Shown here: in pieces, positions 33,649 to 43,400 of the stretch
Layout: each line of letters opens with the position of its first letter
Numbering within the stretch: position 1 is the first letter of the stretch
Assembly (NCBI GenBank): GCA_023265395.1
Contig: JAHFTX010000006.1
Span: 26,722-90,721 of the forward strand
From: Thermoplasmata archaeon
Lineage (GTDB): Archaea; Thermoplasmatota; DTKX01; JAHFTX01
Direction of reading: 5' to 3'
DNA: 64,000 nt
Position numbers and translations under genes: made by a program
Notes under the pieces: generated by a model
What the model was told of the DNA's origin: nothing
The model's database searches: none
What the model saw: only the letters and a program-made list of their open reading frames with translations

Positions 33649-34549
33649 TAGGAAAGACTGCCGCCGCTGTCGCAGAGCCGTGCAAGTCCGCCGTGCGCAC
33701 CACCGGCACGTGCGCCTGTCCCAGCATCCTCTCGAGCCGCTCACGCGTCGCCGCGGGAATGGCCTTGCGATGCAAGTAGGCACCCACGACGCCAGGAGTC
33801 GCGTCGCAGAGCGCTCGGAGGATGGATGGCTCGAGGTCGTCGAGCGCGTAGGAAGGGACCAGATGGCCGACATCGGCGACACCATCGAGGACAAGATCCC
33901 CCAGCCGCGGGACGTAATGCCCTCCACCAAAGCCAAGGACCACCGGCCGTTGCACCGGGCGCTCGCTGGTCAGACGGAGGAGGGCTTCAGCCACGACCGT
34001 CGCTGGTTGGGGCAACTCCCACTGGGCCGGACCGGAGCCGACCTCGACGAAGAAGGTCGGCGAGCGCACGAACGGGCCATGGTGCGTTCCTTCGAAGGTC
34101 ACTGGCCATCCGAGCCCGTGCTCCGCGTTCGATCGCTTGAGATGTCGCAACACCGCAGACATCGCCGCTGGGGCCGTGGGGCAGACCGTGCGGGGGAGTC
34201 CCCCAAACTGGGCGGCGCCGCTGAGGTTTCCGATCGGATGGGTCGTCAGCGAGGGAGCTCCGCTCTCGGCGCGATGCCGGGAGGCGAACACCAGCAGTGG
34301 CAATGGGGGGGCTTCAGCGGTGGGCTGGGGCAGAAGACCCAGCCGGTGCAGGTCGGCGGCGATGGCGGCGTCGATGTGGTCCGCTTCGAGATGACCCCCC
34401 CCATGTTCGACGACGACCCACCCTCCAAGGTTCCATGCGGGGTGCTTGAGCACGAGTCCTGCTGGGCGTGCGTTCGGCTGTCCAAGGAGTGCTCGTGCGA
34501 TGGCGGTACTCGCAGGGTCGGTCTTGGTCCACAGCACGACGCCATCCAT
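33638..34549 (-). CDS. dtdA: D-aminoacyl-tRNA deacylase, archaeal type
   Basis: 303 residues. It removes D-amino acids from mischarged tRNA. Family signatures of the archaeal/plant (GEK1) type are clear: THPIGNLSG, the metal-site motif FEGTHHGPFVRSPTFFVEVG with QW just after, and GFGGGHYVPRLGDL. The start is the ATG at 34549, with a weak GCTTTTTCAC box 22-30 bases upstream. The opposite strand is also open over this stretch but makes no recognisable protein. Confidence 0.92.
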   Translation of the reverse strand: MDGVVLWTKTDPASTAIARALLGQPNARPAGLVLKHPAWNLGGWVVVEHGGGHLEADHIDAAIAADLHRLGLLPQPTAEAPPLPLLVFASRHRAESGAPSLTTHPIGNLSGAAQFGGLPRTVCPTAPAAMSAVLRHLKRSNAEHGLGWPVTFEGTHHGPFVRSPTFFVEVGSGPAQWELPQPATVVAEALLRLTSERPVQRPVVLGFGGGHYVPRLGDLVLDGVADVGHLVPSYALDDLEPSILRALCDATPGVVGAYLHRKAIPAATRERLERMLGQAHVPVVRTADLHGSATAAAVFPTTL

Positions 34550-34675
34550 GGGCCCGAGTGTCGATGCGCCGTGAAAAAGCCTCCGCGGGGAGCGTGGGGC
34601 GAAGCCTTCTTAGCGTCACTCAGGGTCGCCCATGCACGGTAGCGGACGGAGAGCTACCTCCTCGCACCCCACCAT

Positions 34676-34747
34676 GGGCTCGTAGATCAGCGGAAGATCG
34701 CCCCGCTTGCAACGGGGAGGTCGTGGGTTCAAATCCCACCGAGTCCA
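34676..34747 (+). tRNA. tRNA-Ala(TGC)
   Basis: 72 nucleotides, no intron, no encoded CCA. The acceptor stem GGGCTCG/CGAGTCC contains the G3:U70 pair that identifies alanine tRNAs. The anticodon loop CTTGCAA sits in the stem CCCCG/CGGGG, giving anticodon TGC. The T arm is GTGGG-TTCAAAT-CCCAC and the discriminator is A. Confidence 0.96.
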
Positions 34748-34930
34748 CTTCCCCCTCCGCCGCGGGGGGGTGGTCCTGGATGCCTGGGGGGGAGCGGCCG
34801 GTGAACCAGACGCGGCGCGAAGGAGCCGCCACCGAATCGACTATGCGCCCTGCAGGGACTTGGGGGGACAGATGGTACGCAGCAGCTTGATGGAGGCCTT
34901 CGAAGGCTCCGTCGTTGGGTGAGGTCGGAG

Positions 34931-35308
34931 ATGGTCGAGGAGCCGGAGGGCGTGCGCACGCTCTATGTGACGTTCCCCAGCGAGGAGCAGGCCCGCACCA
35001 TCTGCTCGACTCTTGTCAAGGAAGGCTTGGCCGCGTGCGCCAACGTCTTCCCCGTCTGGTCCGTCTACCGCTGGAAGGGAGTCGTCGAAGGGCACGGGGA
35101 GTCGGCTGCCCTCCTCAAGACCACAGCGGCGGGCGTGCCGGCCCTCGAGGGGCGCATCGTCGAATTGCACCCCTACGAGACTCCGTGCATCGTCGCATCC
35201 GGCCCCGAAGGGGCCTTCGACCCCTATCGCGCCTGGGTCGAGCAATCGGTCACGCCAGGGAGGAGGCCCAGGGGCGGCGGCACCACGGGCAAGGGTCGCG
35301 GCCACTAG
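34931..35308 (+). CDS. cutA: CutA1-family protein
   Basis: 125 residues from the ATG at 34931, with GAGGT seven bases upstream; GTG 34919 is possible. Trimeric ferredoxin-like protein. Signatures are YVTFPSEEQARTICSTLVKEGLAACANVFP, read as helix and strand, then VYRWKGVVEGHGESAALLKT and the LHPYETPCIVA motif. Linked to divalent-metal tolerance in bacteria; the physiological role in archaea is unclear. It ends tail to tail with mptE, overlapping by four bases. Confidence 0.93.
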   Translation: MVEEPEGVRTLYVTFPSEEQARTICSTLVKEGLAACANVFPVWSVYRWKGVVEGHGESAALLKTTAAGVPALEGRIVELHPYETPCIVASGPEGAFDPYRAWVEQSVTPGRRPRGGGTTGKGRGH

Positions 35309-36000
35309 CGTGCCCACGACTGCGGCGGTCCCTCGCCGATGAAGGCGAGGTTGTCGAGCTGCAGCATGCCGATGAGGACCGCTGCCCAGGTGAGCTTGCG
35401 CAACTTGCGCTCCGAGGGTGTCTTACCGCTGCTGCTCGACGGGGTGGTGAAGTCGAAGCCCACCAGGGTGATCGTCGCGGCGCCGAAATGGTCCGCCAGG
35501 AAGACCGCGCGATCGCCGTCGGTGAATCCTCCGAAGTTGTGCACCTCTTCAGAGGGCTGGGTCTGGGTCGTCAGCAGCAGCGGCCCAGCCACCTTGGGGA
35601 GATACCGACGGAGCGCGGGAAGGTTGTCCCCATGGGCGTGGACCACCAGCAACGAGCCCTGTCCATTGGCCTGAAGTTGGTCTTCTACCCGTCCGTCGAG
35701 GTCGGTGACGATGATCTCAGGTCGGATGCCCGCAGTCATCAACGTCGAGGTCGCACCATCGGCGGCAATCCGCGTGCCGCTGAAGGGATGCTCGGTGACC
35801 TCCTGGCGCAAGGCAGGACCATCCCCGCAGACGAGCACGCGACGGTCGAATATCAGCGCCGACAGCCTACCGATGGAGGCCAGCTGGGCACGCGGCGCCA
35901 GCTTGGCCGCTTCTAGGGCCGCCTGGGTGTCGGCAGCGACGTCAAGGTGGAGATCCGCGACGATCTGCTCGTAGTAGGGTTGCCAGGTGCTGTACTCCAT
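35305..36000 (-). CDS. mptE: 6-hydroxymethyl-7,8-dihydropterin pyrophosphokinase
   Basis: 231 residues from the ATG at 36000, preceded by GGAGGGAGATGGG. It transfers diphosphate from ATP to 6-hydroxymethyl-dihydropterin in archaeal pterin-cofactor synthesis, the functional replacement for FolK. The MptE/DUF115 signatures are present: LVCGDGPAL, GIRPEIIVTDLDG, VVHAHGDN and TLVGFDF. It starts 16 bases after the AIR-synthase-like gene. With folC in the window it points to a folate- or methanopterin-type carrier. Confidence 0.93.
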   Translation of the reverse strand: MEYSTWQPYYEQIVADLHLDVAADTQAALEAAKLAPRAQLASIGRLSALIFDRRVLVCGDGPALRQEVTEHPFSGTRIAADGATSTLMTAGIRPEIIVTDLDGRVEDQLQANGQGSLLVVHAHGDNLPALRRYLPKVAGPLLLTTQTQPSEEVHNFGGFTDGDRAVFLADHFGAATITLVGFDFTTPSSSSGKTPSERKLRKLTWAAVLIGMLQLDNLAFIGEGPPQSWAR

Positions 36001-36016
36001 CGTCCCATCTCCCTCC

Positions 36017-37393
36017 TCAAGGCCCGTCCGCCTCGTACTGCGCGTCTGTGCTCGACCCCAGCTCGGCGCGCTCGCGGAGCAGGTCGCGCCTGCCGCGCGC
36101 TCGTTCCATCGCCGCCACCAGGGCGCCCTCGAGCTCCTCTGTCGGCGGCGGGGGACCAGCAGCGACCACCGCCTTGAGGGGCGTGTAGGGAGCCTCGCGG
36201 AACGAGACCTCGAGCAACTCGGCAGCCCCCCCGAGGGTGCGCAGATGCAGCCCGCGCCCACCACAGACCTTCCCGATGACCGTTGCCGGTGCACCGACCT
36301 GTGCCAGAGCCGTCTGGATCGGGGGGAGGTCCTGCGGTGCCACCGACAGCAAGAGCGCGTCGATGGAGACGCGCAACGGGTCGACATGGACGTCGTGCAG
36401 CAGGCGCAGCACCCGCGGGTCGAGACTGGCATGGACCGCCCCCTCGTCGAGGTCCACGCGCAGCCGCTGGGCCAACGGCGCGAGGTCGCCCACGAGGCCG
36501 CCGTTGGTGACGTCGGTCAGCAGATGGGTGGTCCGGAGCAGCTGGGGGGAGGCGACGAGCATCGCACCAGCACGGAGCGTGCGAAGGTTGAGCGTCGGGG
36601 CGACGTCCTGGGGGCGGCCATGGTAGAGCGCGGTGGTCGTGATGGTGCCGCCTCCGGCGCCTCGGCTGAGCAGCAGGAGGTCACCCTCCTTCGCGCCCAC
36701 CCGGCTGCGGACCTGCACGGCAGTGCCAACGGCCGCCACGCAGCCGCTGAGCCGATCGCCAAGGACCAGGTCCCCACCGATGCGCAGCGTCGAGCCAGCG
36801 ACCACCGGCACCTGCAGCGCGCCGCTGACGGCGCCGATCCCGGCGATGAAGTCGAACAGTCGTGCGACGTCGGCGTCATTGGCAAGGTGGACATCGATGA
36901 GCATCGCCTGGGGCGTCGCCCCCATCACGTAGAGGTCCCGCAGTGCCGCCCGCGCGACATGGAAGCCCGCCAGCAGTGGGAAGTGGCTCAGCCGCGAGTG
37001 GACGCCATCGACGGTGGCGACCATCAGTGTGCCGCCCGTGTCATCCGGCGGCAAGCGCACGACTCCGCCATCATCCTGCTCCAAGGGTCCGACCAGCGCA
37101 CCGGCGGATGGGAGCAGCTGCGCCAACAGCTGGTGCACCAGGGTGTCCCCGCTCCCTCGGCAGCCGACGCCTGCTCGGTCCATGGTCCAGCCGCTGGTCG
37201 GCGTGCTGAGCAGTCCGTCCAGGATGGCGCTCGGGATGTCGATCGTGGCCGCGACTTCCTGCACCAACGCCGCAGCGCGGGTCCGAGCCGAGCTATCGTG
37301 GGCACCTTGCGAACGTGCGTGCGTGGTCAGCTGCTCGAGGACCCATCCTTCGACCGCGGTGCGACTCTCTCCAGCGGCAAGGCGGCTCCGCAC
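36017..37393 (-). CDS. AIR-synthase-related protein (PurM/SelD/HypE superfamily)
   Basis: About 458 residues from a GTG at 37393. Core superfamily features are visible: VATVDGVHSRLSHFPLLAG, the ATP-loop region ALRDLYVMGATPQAMLIDV, STLRIGGDLVLGDRL and the second domain DVTNGGLVGDLAPLAQRL. Such proteins bind ATP and activate an oxygen or metal/selenium ligand. The substrate is unknown; archaeal AIRS-related proteins form several uncharacterised groups. It is not an obvious PurM because of its N-terminal helical extension. The start is uncertain, as the frame runs upstream without a good start. In an operon with mptE. Confidence 0.82.
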   Translation of the reverse strand: MRSRLAAGESRTAVEGWVLEQLTTHARSQGAHDSSARTRAAALVQEVAATIDIPSAILDGLLSTPTSGWTMDRAGVGCRGSGDTLVHQLLAQLLPSAGALVGPLEQDDGGVVRLPPDDTGGTLMVATVDGVHSRLSHFPLLAGFHVARAALRDLYVMGATPQAMLIDVHLANDADVARLFDFIAGIGAVSGALQVPVVAGSTLRIGGDLVLGDRLSGCVAAVGTAVQVRSRVGAKEGDLLLLSRGAGGGTITTTALYHGRPQDVAPTLNLRTLRAGAMLVASPQLLRTTHLLTDVTNGGLVGDLAPLAQRLRVDLDEGAVHASLDPRVLRLLHDVHVDPLRVSIDALLLSVAPQDLPPIQTALAQVGAPATVIGKVCGGRGLHLRTLGGAAELLEVSFREAPYTPLKAVVAAGPPPPTEELEGALVAAMERARGRRDLLRERAELGSSTDAQYEADGP

Positions 37394-37452
37394 CTGCTCC
37401 TCGAGGTCGATCAGACCACCCCGGCGGCCGCTTGACCTGCACGGGCTTAAGT

Positions 37453-38646
37453 CTACGCGGCAGAGATCTTGGGACCACCGCTGCCGCCTTCGGGGGGGGT
37501 GCGGGGCGGTTGCTCGCTTTGGCGCTGGCCACGGGACCGCAGGTCCTGTCGCCGGCGGATGTACTGGTAGAGGAGGACCGCCGCCCCGGTGCTCAGGAGT
37601 GCTGCGGCATAGAAAGGGAAGGTCGCCGGAAACACCCGGGGCAAGGGCTCCTCCTTTACGGTGAGCAGGATCCACACCGACAACAACAACCCCTCCAGCA
37701 CGAAGCCCACCGTCAAGGTCGTCAACAGCTGGGTCAAGCTCGCCCAGCGGATGCGCCGGAGCGTCACGAGTCGGTCGGCGAACGTCCCGGCGGTCCGCAG
37801 CAACGCCGCACCCACGGCCCAGGGGGTGAAGTTGATCAAGAACAGGACCACGCTCTGGGTCTCGTCGACGGGGGTGAATTCCCCGCGCAGGATCGCATTG
37901 TAGGAGCTGAGCGCACCGATCACCAAGAGCGTGACGGCAAAGAGGGTTGCTGCGACGCTGATGCGCGCCTGGTGCATCGAGGTCTCGAAGTCCCGCATCG
38001 CGCGACGCACCCGCTGGGGGAACCCACTGGTCAGTGCCGCCCAGTACAGTCCCAGGACCAAGAGCACCACGTAGGGGATTGCCTGGGACGCGATCGCTGG
38101 CAACTGCTGGGAGGCGACGAGGAGGCCGAGCATGCCGATCAGCACCAGGGTCAACGCCATCGGGCGTCCCAGCGATGCCGACAGGAGCGCCTTCCAGATG
38201 ATGTACCAGGTGCTCTCGATGGTGCGGTGCTGGCGGACGATGATCTCGTGGATCGCCGCCAGTCGGACGTGGCTCTGATGGAGCCGCATGGTCAGCACCG
38301 GCATGATCTGTTGGTCAGAGGCACCGTCGTTGACCAGGATGATGTGGGTCGGTGCCACTGCAGCGATGACCTCATCGAGCTGCCGTCCGAGGGTGAGGTC
38401 GGCAAAGCGGCCCACCCGCTTGTCGCCCGCGATGGTGGCGACCTCGGCCTGCTGCTCCTCGCGGATGAGCTTGTCGTAGAGTGAGATCGCGCCGAAGATC
38501 GAGTTGGTGTCGCTCTCCTCAGGGTCGGCCAGCCCCAGGGCGACGGCCGCGTTGAGGTTGGCCTCCCGCCCCGTCACCGGGGTGACGATGCCGGTCTTGA
38601 CCCCGATGTCGTCGTCACGATCGACGTTGAGCACCAAGGTCTTCAT
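37453..38646 (-). CDS. DUF373-family archaeal membrane protein
   Basis: 397 residues. The cytosolic N-terminal 150 residues show the DUF373 hallmarks: MKTLVLNVDRDDDIGVKTG, TPVTGREANLNAAVALGLADPEESD and THIILVNDGASDQ. About six membrane helices follow (MALTLVLIGMLGLLVA, IPYVVLLVLGLYWAAL and so on), then a basic, proline/glycine-rich C-terminal tail. The family is archaea-specific and its function is unknown. GGGAAGGGAG lies about ten bases before the ATG. Confidence 0.92.
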   Translation of the reverse strand: MKTLVLNVDRDDDIGVKTGIVTPVTGREANLNAAVALGLADPEESDTNSIFGAISLYDKLIREEQQAEVATIAGDKRVGRFADLTLGRQLDEVIAAVAPTHIILVNDGASDQQIMPVLTMRLHQSHVRLAAIHEIIVRQHRTIESTWYIIWKALLSASLGRPMALTLVLIGMLGLLVASQQLPAIASQAIPYVVLLVLGLYWAALTSGFPQRVRRAMRDFETSMHQARISVAATLFAVTLLVIGALSSYNAILRGEFTPVDETQSVVLFLINFTPWAVGAALLRTAGTFADRLVTLRRIRWASLTQLLTTLTVGFVLEGLLLSVWILLTVKEEPLPRVFPATFPFYAAALLSTGAAVLLYQYIRRRQDLRSRGQRQSEQPPRTPPEGGSGGPKISAA

Positions 38647-38726
38647 CGGCGGGCTCCCTTCCCCACGGTACGCGGTCGGCCATCCTCGACGCGATGCGCG
38701 CGGACCCTGCCTCTTGGGGCCTGACG

Positions 38727-38736
38727 CTATAAAAGG
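38727..38736 (+). promoter_or_regulatory. TATA box between the DUF373 and thioesterase genes
   Basis: CTATAAAAGG, about 80 bases from both the minus-strand DUF373 start (38646) and the plus-strand thioesterase start (38814); it could act in either direction with a leader of about 50 bases. Confidence 0.45.
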
Positions 38737-38813
38737 CTTGTATGAGGGACGTTGGATGATCGCTGCGGCGATATGGGCAAAGGCTCAATCTGCGAGCATC
38801 CCCCTCTCGCCCC

Positions 38814-39239
38814 ATGGCCCCCTGGCCGTTTGACACACCCGAGCGCCGCGCGGCAGCGCACACGACGATGACCGAGGTGGTCCTGCCCACCGACACCAAC
38901 CACTATGGCACGATCTTCGGTGGACGGCTGCTCGACCTGATGGACCGCGTCGCCTGGCTCACCGCCAGCCGCTTCTGCCACCTCAACTTCGTGACCGCCT
39001 CGGTGGACCGTATCACCTTCGATGCGCCGATCAAGGAGGGGCACATCATCGAGCTGGTCGGAGATGTGACCGAGGTGCGGGTCCATTCGCTGGCGGTACG
39101 GGTCATGGCCACAGGCGAGGACCCGCTCAGCGGCCGCCGATGGCACTGTTCCGGGGGGACCTTCTACATGGTCTGTGTCGATCGCACCGGTCGCCCGATC
39201 AGCCTGCACCAAGGACCGGTAGTCCAGGACAACGGCTAA
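38814..39239 (+). CDS. Acyl-CoA thioesterase (hotdog fold, YciA type)
   Basis: 141 residues. It hydrolyses acyl-CoA to free acid and CoA. The family motif with catalytic Asp is NHYGTIFGGRLLDLMDRVAW, and the strand VDRITFDAPIKEGHIIELVG follows. Short single-hotdog proteins of this type form hexamers and prefer medium or branched acyl-CoA. Upstream of the RNase P protein gene with a 25-base gap, possibly co-transcribed by chance. Confidence 0.9.
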   Translation: MAPWPFDTPERRAAAHTTMTEVVLPTDTNHYGTIFGGRLLDLMDRVAWLTASRFCHLNFVTASVDRITFDAPIKEGHIIELVGDVTEVRVHSLAVRVMATGEDPLSGRRWHCSGGTFYMVCVDRTGRPISLHQGPVVQDNG

Positions 39240-39264
39240 GCGCGTCACCCCCCTTGGCGCGGCG

Positions 39265-39687
39265 ATGGCTGGCACCAAGGAGCGGACCCGCCGTCGCGGC
39301 CGAGGGCGCCGAGGTACCGCGCTCGAGCCGCTAGTCCAGAGCCGGGTCCGCCTGTTGATGGCGCGGGCGCAGTCGTGCGGAGCACAGGGGCGGATGACCG
39401 ACGCTGACCGCTGCGTGGACCTGGCGTTGCGTCTGTGCACGCGCTACAACCTCCGGCTGCCCCCGCACGAACGTGCCTTGGTCTGCCGCCGCTGCCGACT
39501 GCTGCTGATCGGGAGCGGCCGGACGCGGGTGCGGGTACGCGGTCAGGTCGTGCGCACCTGCTTGCGCTGCGGCCGACGACGGCGAAAGGGGCTCCACCAC
39601 GAGGCCTCTGGCCGCTCCCCCGCGGAGGTCGCCCCGGTGCGCCCAGCTGAGGGTGGAGGCGCCCGGGGGCCAGGTCAAGATATTTAA
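39265..39687 (+). CDS. rnp4: Ribonuclease P protein component 4 (Rpp21/Rpr2)
   Basis: 140 residues, very basic. It is a protein subunit of RNase P, which matures tRNA 5' ends. An N-terminal helical pair (VQSRVRLLMARAQSCGAQG, then ADRCVDLALRLCTRYNLRLP) precedes a zinc ribbon with CRRC and CLRC (VCRRCRLLLIG, then VVRTCLRCGRRRRKG). The C-terminal 30 residues are non-conserved and overlap the promoter of the next gene. Confidence 0.88.
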   Translation: MAGTKERTRRRGRGRRGTALEPLVQSRVRLLMARAQSCGAQGRMTDADRCVDLALRLCTRYNLRLPPHERALVCRRCRLLLIGSGRTRVRVRGQVVRTCLRCGRRRRKGLHHEASGRSPAEVAPVRPAEGGGARGPGQDI

Positions 39688-39690
39688 ACC
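39679..39690 (+). promoter_or_regulatory. TATA box of the KaiC-like gene at 39737
   Basis: GATATTTAAACC, 47-58 bases before ATG 39737. It suggests RNA starts near 39711 with a short leader containing GAGGGGG. Confidence 0.6.
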
Positions 39691-39736
39691 GGTCCAATCC
39701 TGGGGGCGCACCCGGCATCCGAGGGGGTAGACCGAT

Positions 39737-40450
39737 ATGGCAAAGAAGCGAATCCAGACGTTCATCCGTGGTTTCGACGACGCCCTCGACGGGGGTATCC
39801 CTGAGGGGCATGTGATTCTCGTCGTCGGCGAACCGGGTACCATGAAGTCCTCCCTGACCTACTCAATCCTCTACAACAACGCCAAGGAGGAGGGCACCAA
39901 GGGCCTCTACATCTCCCTTGAACAGTCCCGCCAGTCGCTTCTCGACCACATGGAGGGGCTGGGATTCGACCTCGGCGTCGTCGAGGACAAGGTCCACTTG
40001 CTCGACCTCGGCTTGATCCGCAAGAACCTCAAGATGCTCGGCGACCAGACGTGGATGCACGTCTTCAAGATGTACGCCGAGAACCTCAAGAACAGCACGG
40101 ACTACCAGATCCTGATCCTTGACAGCCTGCCAGTGCTGGAGCTGCTGGCATCCTTCGAGGACCCCCGCCAGGAGCTGTTCCACTTCTTCGAGTGGCTGCG
40201 CGAGCTCAACATCACGACTTTCCTGATCACGGAGATGGGCCAGGAGAGCCGGCGCTACGCCAAGCACGACGAGGACTTCCTGGCCGACGGCATCCTCCAC
40301 CTCAAGATGGAAATGGTCGACGACGTCAATGTCCAACGCCGGCTGCGTTGCGTCAAGATGCGCTCCGCCAACCACCAGATGAACTTCTTCACCCTGCTCT
40401 TCAACGACGGGCAGTTCCAGACCACCAAGGTCATCGGTGAGAAGGGCTGA
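39737..40450 (+). CDS. KaiC-like RecA-fold ATPase
   Basis: 237 residues. The N-terminus TFIRGFDDALDGGIPEGHV is KaiC-like. Walker A is GEPGTMKS (31-38) with TM before Lys, like the SIK variant at 3687. The Glu-containing turn is SLEQS and Walker B is QILILDSLPVLELL. A single-domain signalling or regulatory ATPase with unknown partner. It has its own promoter and ends tail to tail with the large receptor-like gene. Confidence 0.87.
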   Translation: MAKKRIQTFIRGFDDALDGGIPEGHVILVVGEPGTMKSSLTYSILYNNAKEEGTKGLYISLEQSRQSLLDHMEGLGFDLGVVEDKVHLLDLGLIRKNLKMLGDQTWMHVFKMYAENLKNSTDYQILILDSLPVLELLASFEDPRQELFHFFEWLRELNITTFLITEMGQESRRYAKHDEDFLADGILHLKMEMVDDVNVQRRLRCVKMRSANHQMNFFTLLFNDGQFQTTKVIGEKG

Positions 40451-40489
40451 CCGCACAGCTTCGCGGTCACCGGGGCGGCCTGGCCGGCC

Positions 40490-43400
40490 CTACTGGTCCG
40501 TCTCGGCGGCGCCCAGTTCGCTCTCGGCGTAGCGGGCCAGCAACAGCGTCGAGCGGGCGACGATTGCCTCGACCTCGGTCTGGTCGAGCAGGCGATCGAC
40601 CTCGCCAGTGACCTCGACGTTGCGCCCGCTGCGTCGCATGTGGGTGAGCTCCTTGTTGAGGTCGTGGCCCAGCTCCGCCAACAACCCCGTCAAGGATGCC
40701 AGATTGCCCGAGGCGACGAACATCTCGAGCGAACCGGTCGCTTGCTGTACGGACGTGCGCACGACCAACTCCTCCCCCCCCTCCTTGGTCTTGCCGTAGA
40801 ACCACCCTTCACCGATGTACGGTTCGGGCTCGGAGAACTCGCGGATGAAGGCGACGTCGTGGCGGCCTACGGCCCCCTTGGCCAGCTCGAAGGCCTGCTG
40901 TGCGGTCAGCCCCGAGGGTAGGCGGTAGAACTTGCTGTCCTTGTAGGAGAGGTCTTGCACCAGGCGGTTGAGCATCGCGACGTTGACCGTGCTGGGGGTG
41001 TAGAAGATCGGGCAGACGATGTCCGCGGGGCGGCGCTTCATCGAAGCGGTCTCCAACCGACCGCGGGCATCGCGGTAGGTGACGGCCCCGTCGATCCAGC
41101 TCTCCATGCAGATGAGCGGGTCGAGGTAGAAGGCCACCGACTTCTTCTCTCCTGGTCCCAGGACCCCGATCTCGACCGTCGTCCCATCGCGCCGGTACTC
41201 GGGCTCGGTGTGATGCAGATGCAACGCCTCTCGGTTGTAGGTCAGGCGCAGCGCCGTGTCGGTGATCGAGGTCTCCGTCTCATTGCGCACGCCCACCTTG
41301 ACCCGCACGTAGCCTTGGTAGAACTCCAAGGCCGAGACCAGCCGCACCCGCTGGGACTTGGCGAAGGTGAAGGTGGTATGATACTGCAACAACGGTGCGA
41401 TGAGGGCGGCAAGGTCGAACGTCTCGACGTTGCCGTCCCACTTCTCGACCACGCCGGCGTAGAGCCCTTCGATCTTCTGCACGATGTTGGTGGCGGCCTC
41501 CCGCAGGTCTGCCGGTTCGGTCCCATCCAACGCCAGGGCCATCAACAGGTGGTTGCCAGCGACCAGTACCACCTTGCGGCCGCCGAACTCGAAGCTGTCC
41601 AAAGAGCCTTCACGACCGCCGAAGCTGTCCTTGATGAAACCCTGGATCGCCACGAGCATCGAGCTGACGACGTCCTCGTCGGGCCCCTCGTATTCCTTCG
41701 CGGCGATGCGCTGGATCAGGCGACCATCGTTGTAGATGACGAACACCTCCTCGATCCGGAAGGGCTCGACCTCTTTGGGCCCAGCTGCGGGCTGTCGGGG
41801 TCGAGCAGCGGCGGCCATGCCCCCCATCGCCGTGGTGGCACCTCCCGAGGAACTGGCAGCGCTCGGTCCGGGCGCGCTGGGCGGCTGGGGCGTCGCAACC
41901 GTGGGGGTCTGCGCATGGGCGGGGGCGCGTCGCTGACGACGGTAGAGCATCAGGCCGACGACTCCGAGGATGAGCACCCCCACGGCCGCGAACCCGGCGA
42001 GGAACCCACAGAGGGAGTCTCCGGGGCCCATCACCGATGGGGGGTCGGGGTCGGTGACCTCCAAGGTGAAGCTCCCGATCACCGTCGCGGTTCCGTCGGA
42101 GGCGGAGATGCTGATGGTCTGGTTCCCCCCATCCTTGGGGGCCCAGCGCAAGGTCCCGTTTGGGGACACTTCCATGTCCTTGGGTGCGGAGAGCAATCGC
42201 AGCGCGATAGGGTTGCCATCAGCGTCCGAGGCCGTTACCCTGCCCTCCCACAACTCCCCGACGGTGGCGCTCAGGTCCGAAGGGGCCTGCAGGGTCGGGG
42301 GCGAATTGTCGCGAGGAGCGTCCACGCGCAAGTCGATGCGACTGCGGGTCGTCGAGAGGCCGACGCGCGCATCGATCTCGATCGTGAAGTCGCCGACGAT
42401 CGGATCCCCCCACAAGAGGTGGAGCCGCTCTGAATCGAGGACGACCCCTGTGGGGGGATGGACCAGCTGCAACTGGACCGGCAGGTCGGTGGTGCTGCGG
42501 AGTTCAAGGGCGCCGACGAGCGGCACCCCCGCGGTCAGGTTCGTGTCAAAGAGTGCACGGAGATTGACCGTCGCGAGTGGGGGATCTAGGGTGGCGTTCT
42601 TCCCCTTGCCCATCACGTAGCCGTCGGTGGCGCTGACGGAGACGAGGTGGTGAGTACCCGGCTCGAGTCCCGTGAGGACGAAGCTGGTCGTCGAGAGCCC
42701 TTCGACCAGCTCCCGAGTTTCGCCGTCATTGACGCGGTCGGTCACTCGATAGCTGATGAGGTCAGGGCTCCCATAGTCCACGTTCTTCGACGCGTTCCAC
42801 TTGAGCGAGACGGTGCTGGGCGAGACCCAATCGACCTTCAGTCCGGTAAGGACGCTCGGGGGATCGTTGAGGGCGAAATCACGGGCGACGCTCGGCGGGC
42901 CGGCTTGGCCATCGCGCACGACGGTCACCCGCCAAAGGTACCGAACGCCCGCGGAGAGAGTGAGCTCTGGGACCGACGCCAGCGAGAGGCGGCTGATGTC
43001 GACCTCCTCTTCGATGACCTTCCACACGGCCTCTCCGGCCACTTGGAGCTCGACGCGATACTCGTCATTGGTTCGATCGGTCTTCTCCCACATCAGCGTC
43101 GGGGGGTCGATCTCCCGGAGGCCATGGGTGCTCAGCGGTCGGACGGTTGGAACACTCTCATCGACGACCTCGAAGGTGAAGAGCTCGCTCAAGGGGGAAT
43201 AGCTGTACGGGTCGAACGAGACCGCCCGCCACGAGTAGGAGCCCGGGGCCAAGGTCAGCGTGACCTCCTGGTCGTTGGTCAACTTCGAGAGGATCACGTC
43301 ATCGGGCTGGGAGGGAAGGTACGGGTCCTCGCAGCGGCAGACGGTCACCAGTGTCTGCAATGCGTCATCGTCGGGGTCCTTGGTCGAGAACGCCAGGGTG

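Noticed and set aside
33680..34642. Plus-strand frame of 320 codons opposite dtdA
   Set aside because: The minus strand carries unmistakable DtdA motifs (THHGP, GGGHYVPR); the plus-strand product has biased composition and no domain.
34707..34922. Small plus-strand frame starting inside the tRNA-Ala gene
   Set aside because: It begins within the tRNA and ends in the cutA leader; not protein-like.
37441..37455. CTTAAG stretch considered as a TATA box fixing the AIRS-like gene start
   Set aside because: It is 54 bases from the best GTG and no start codon sits at leaderless distance; left unassigned.
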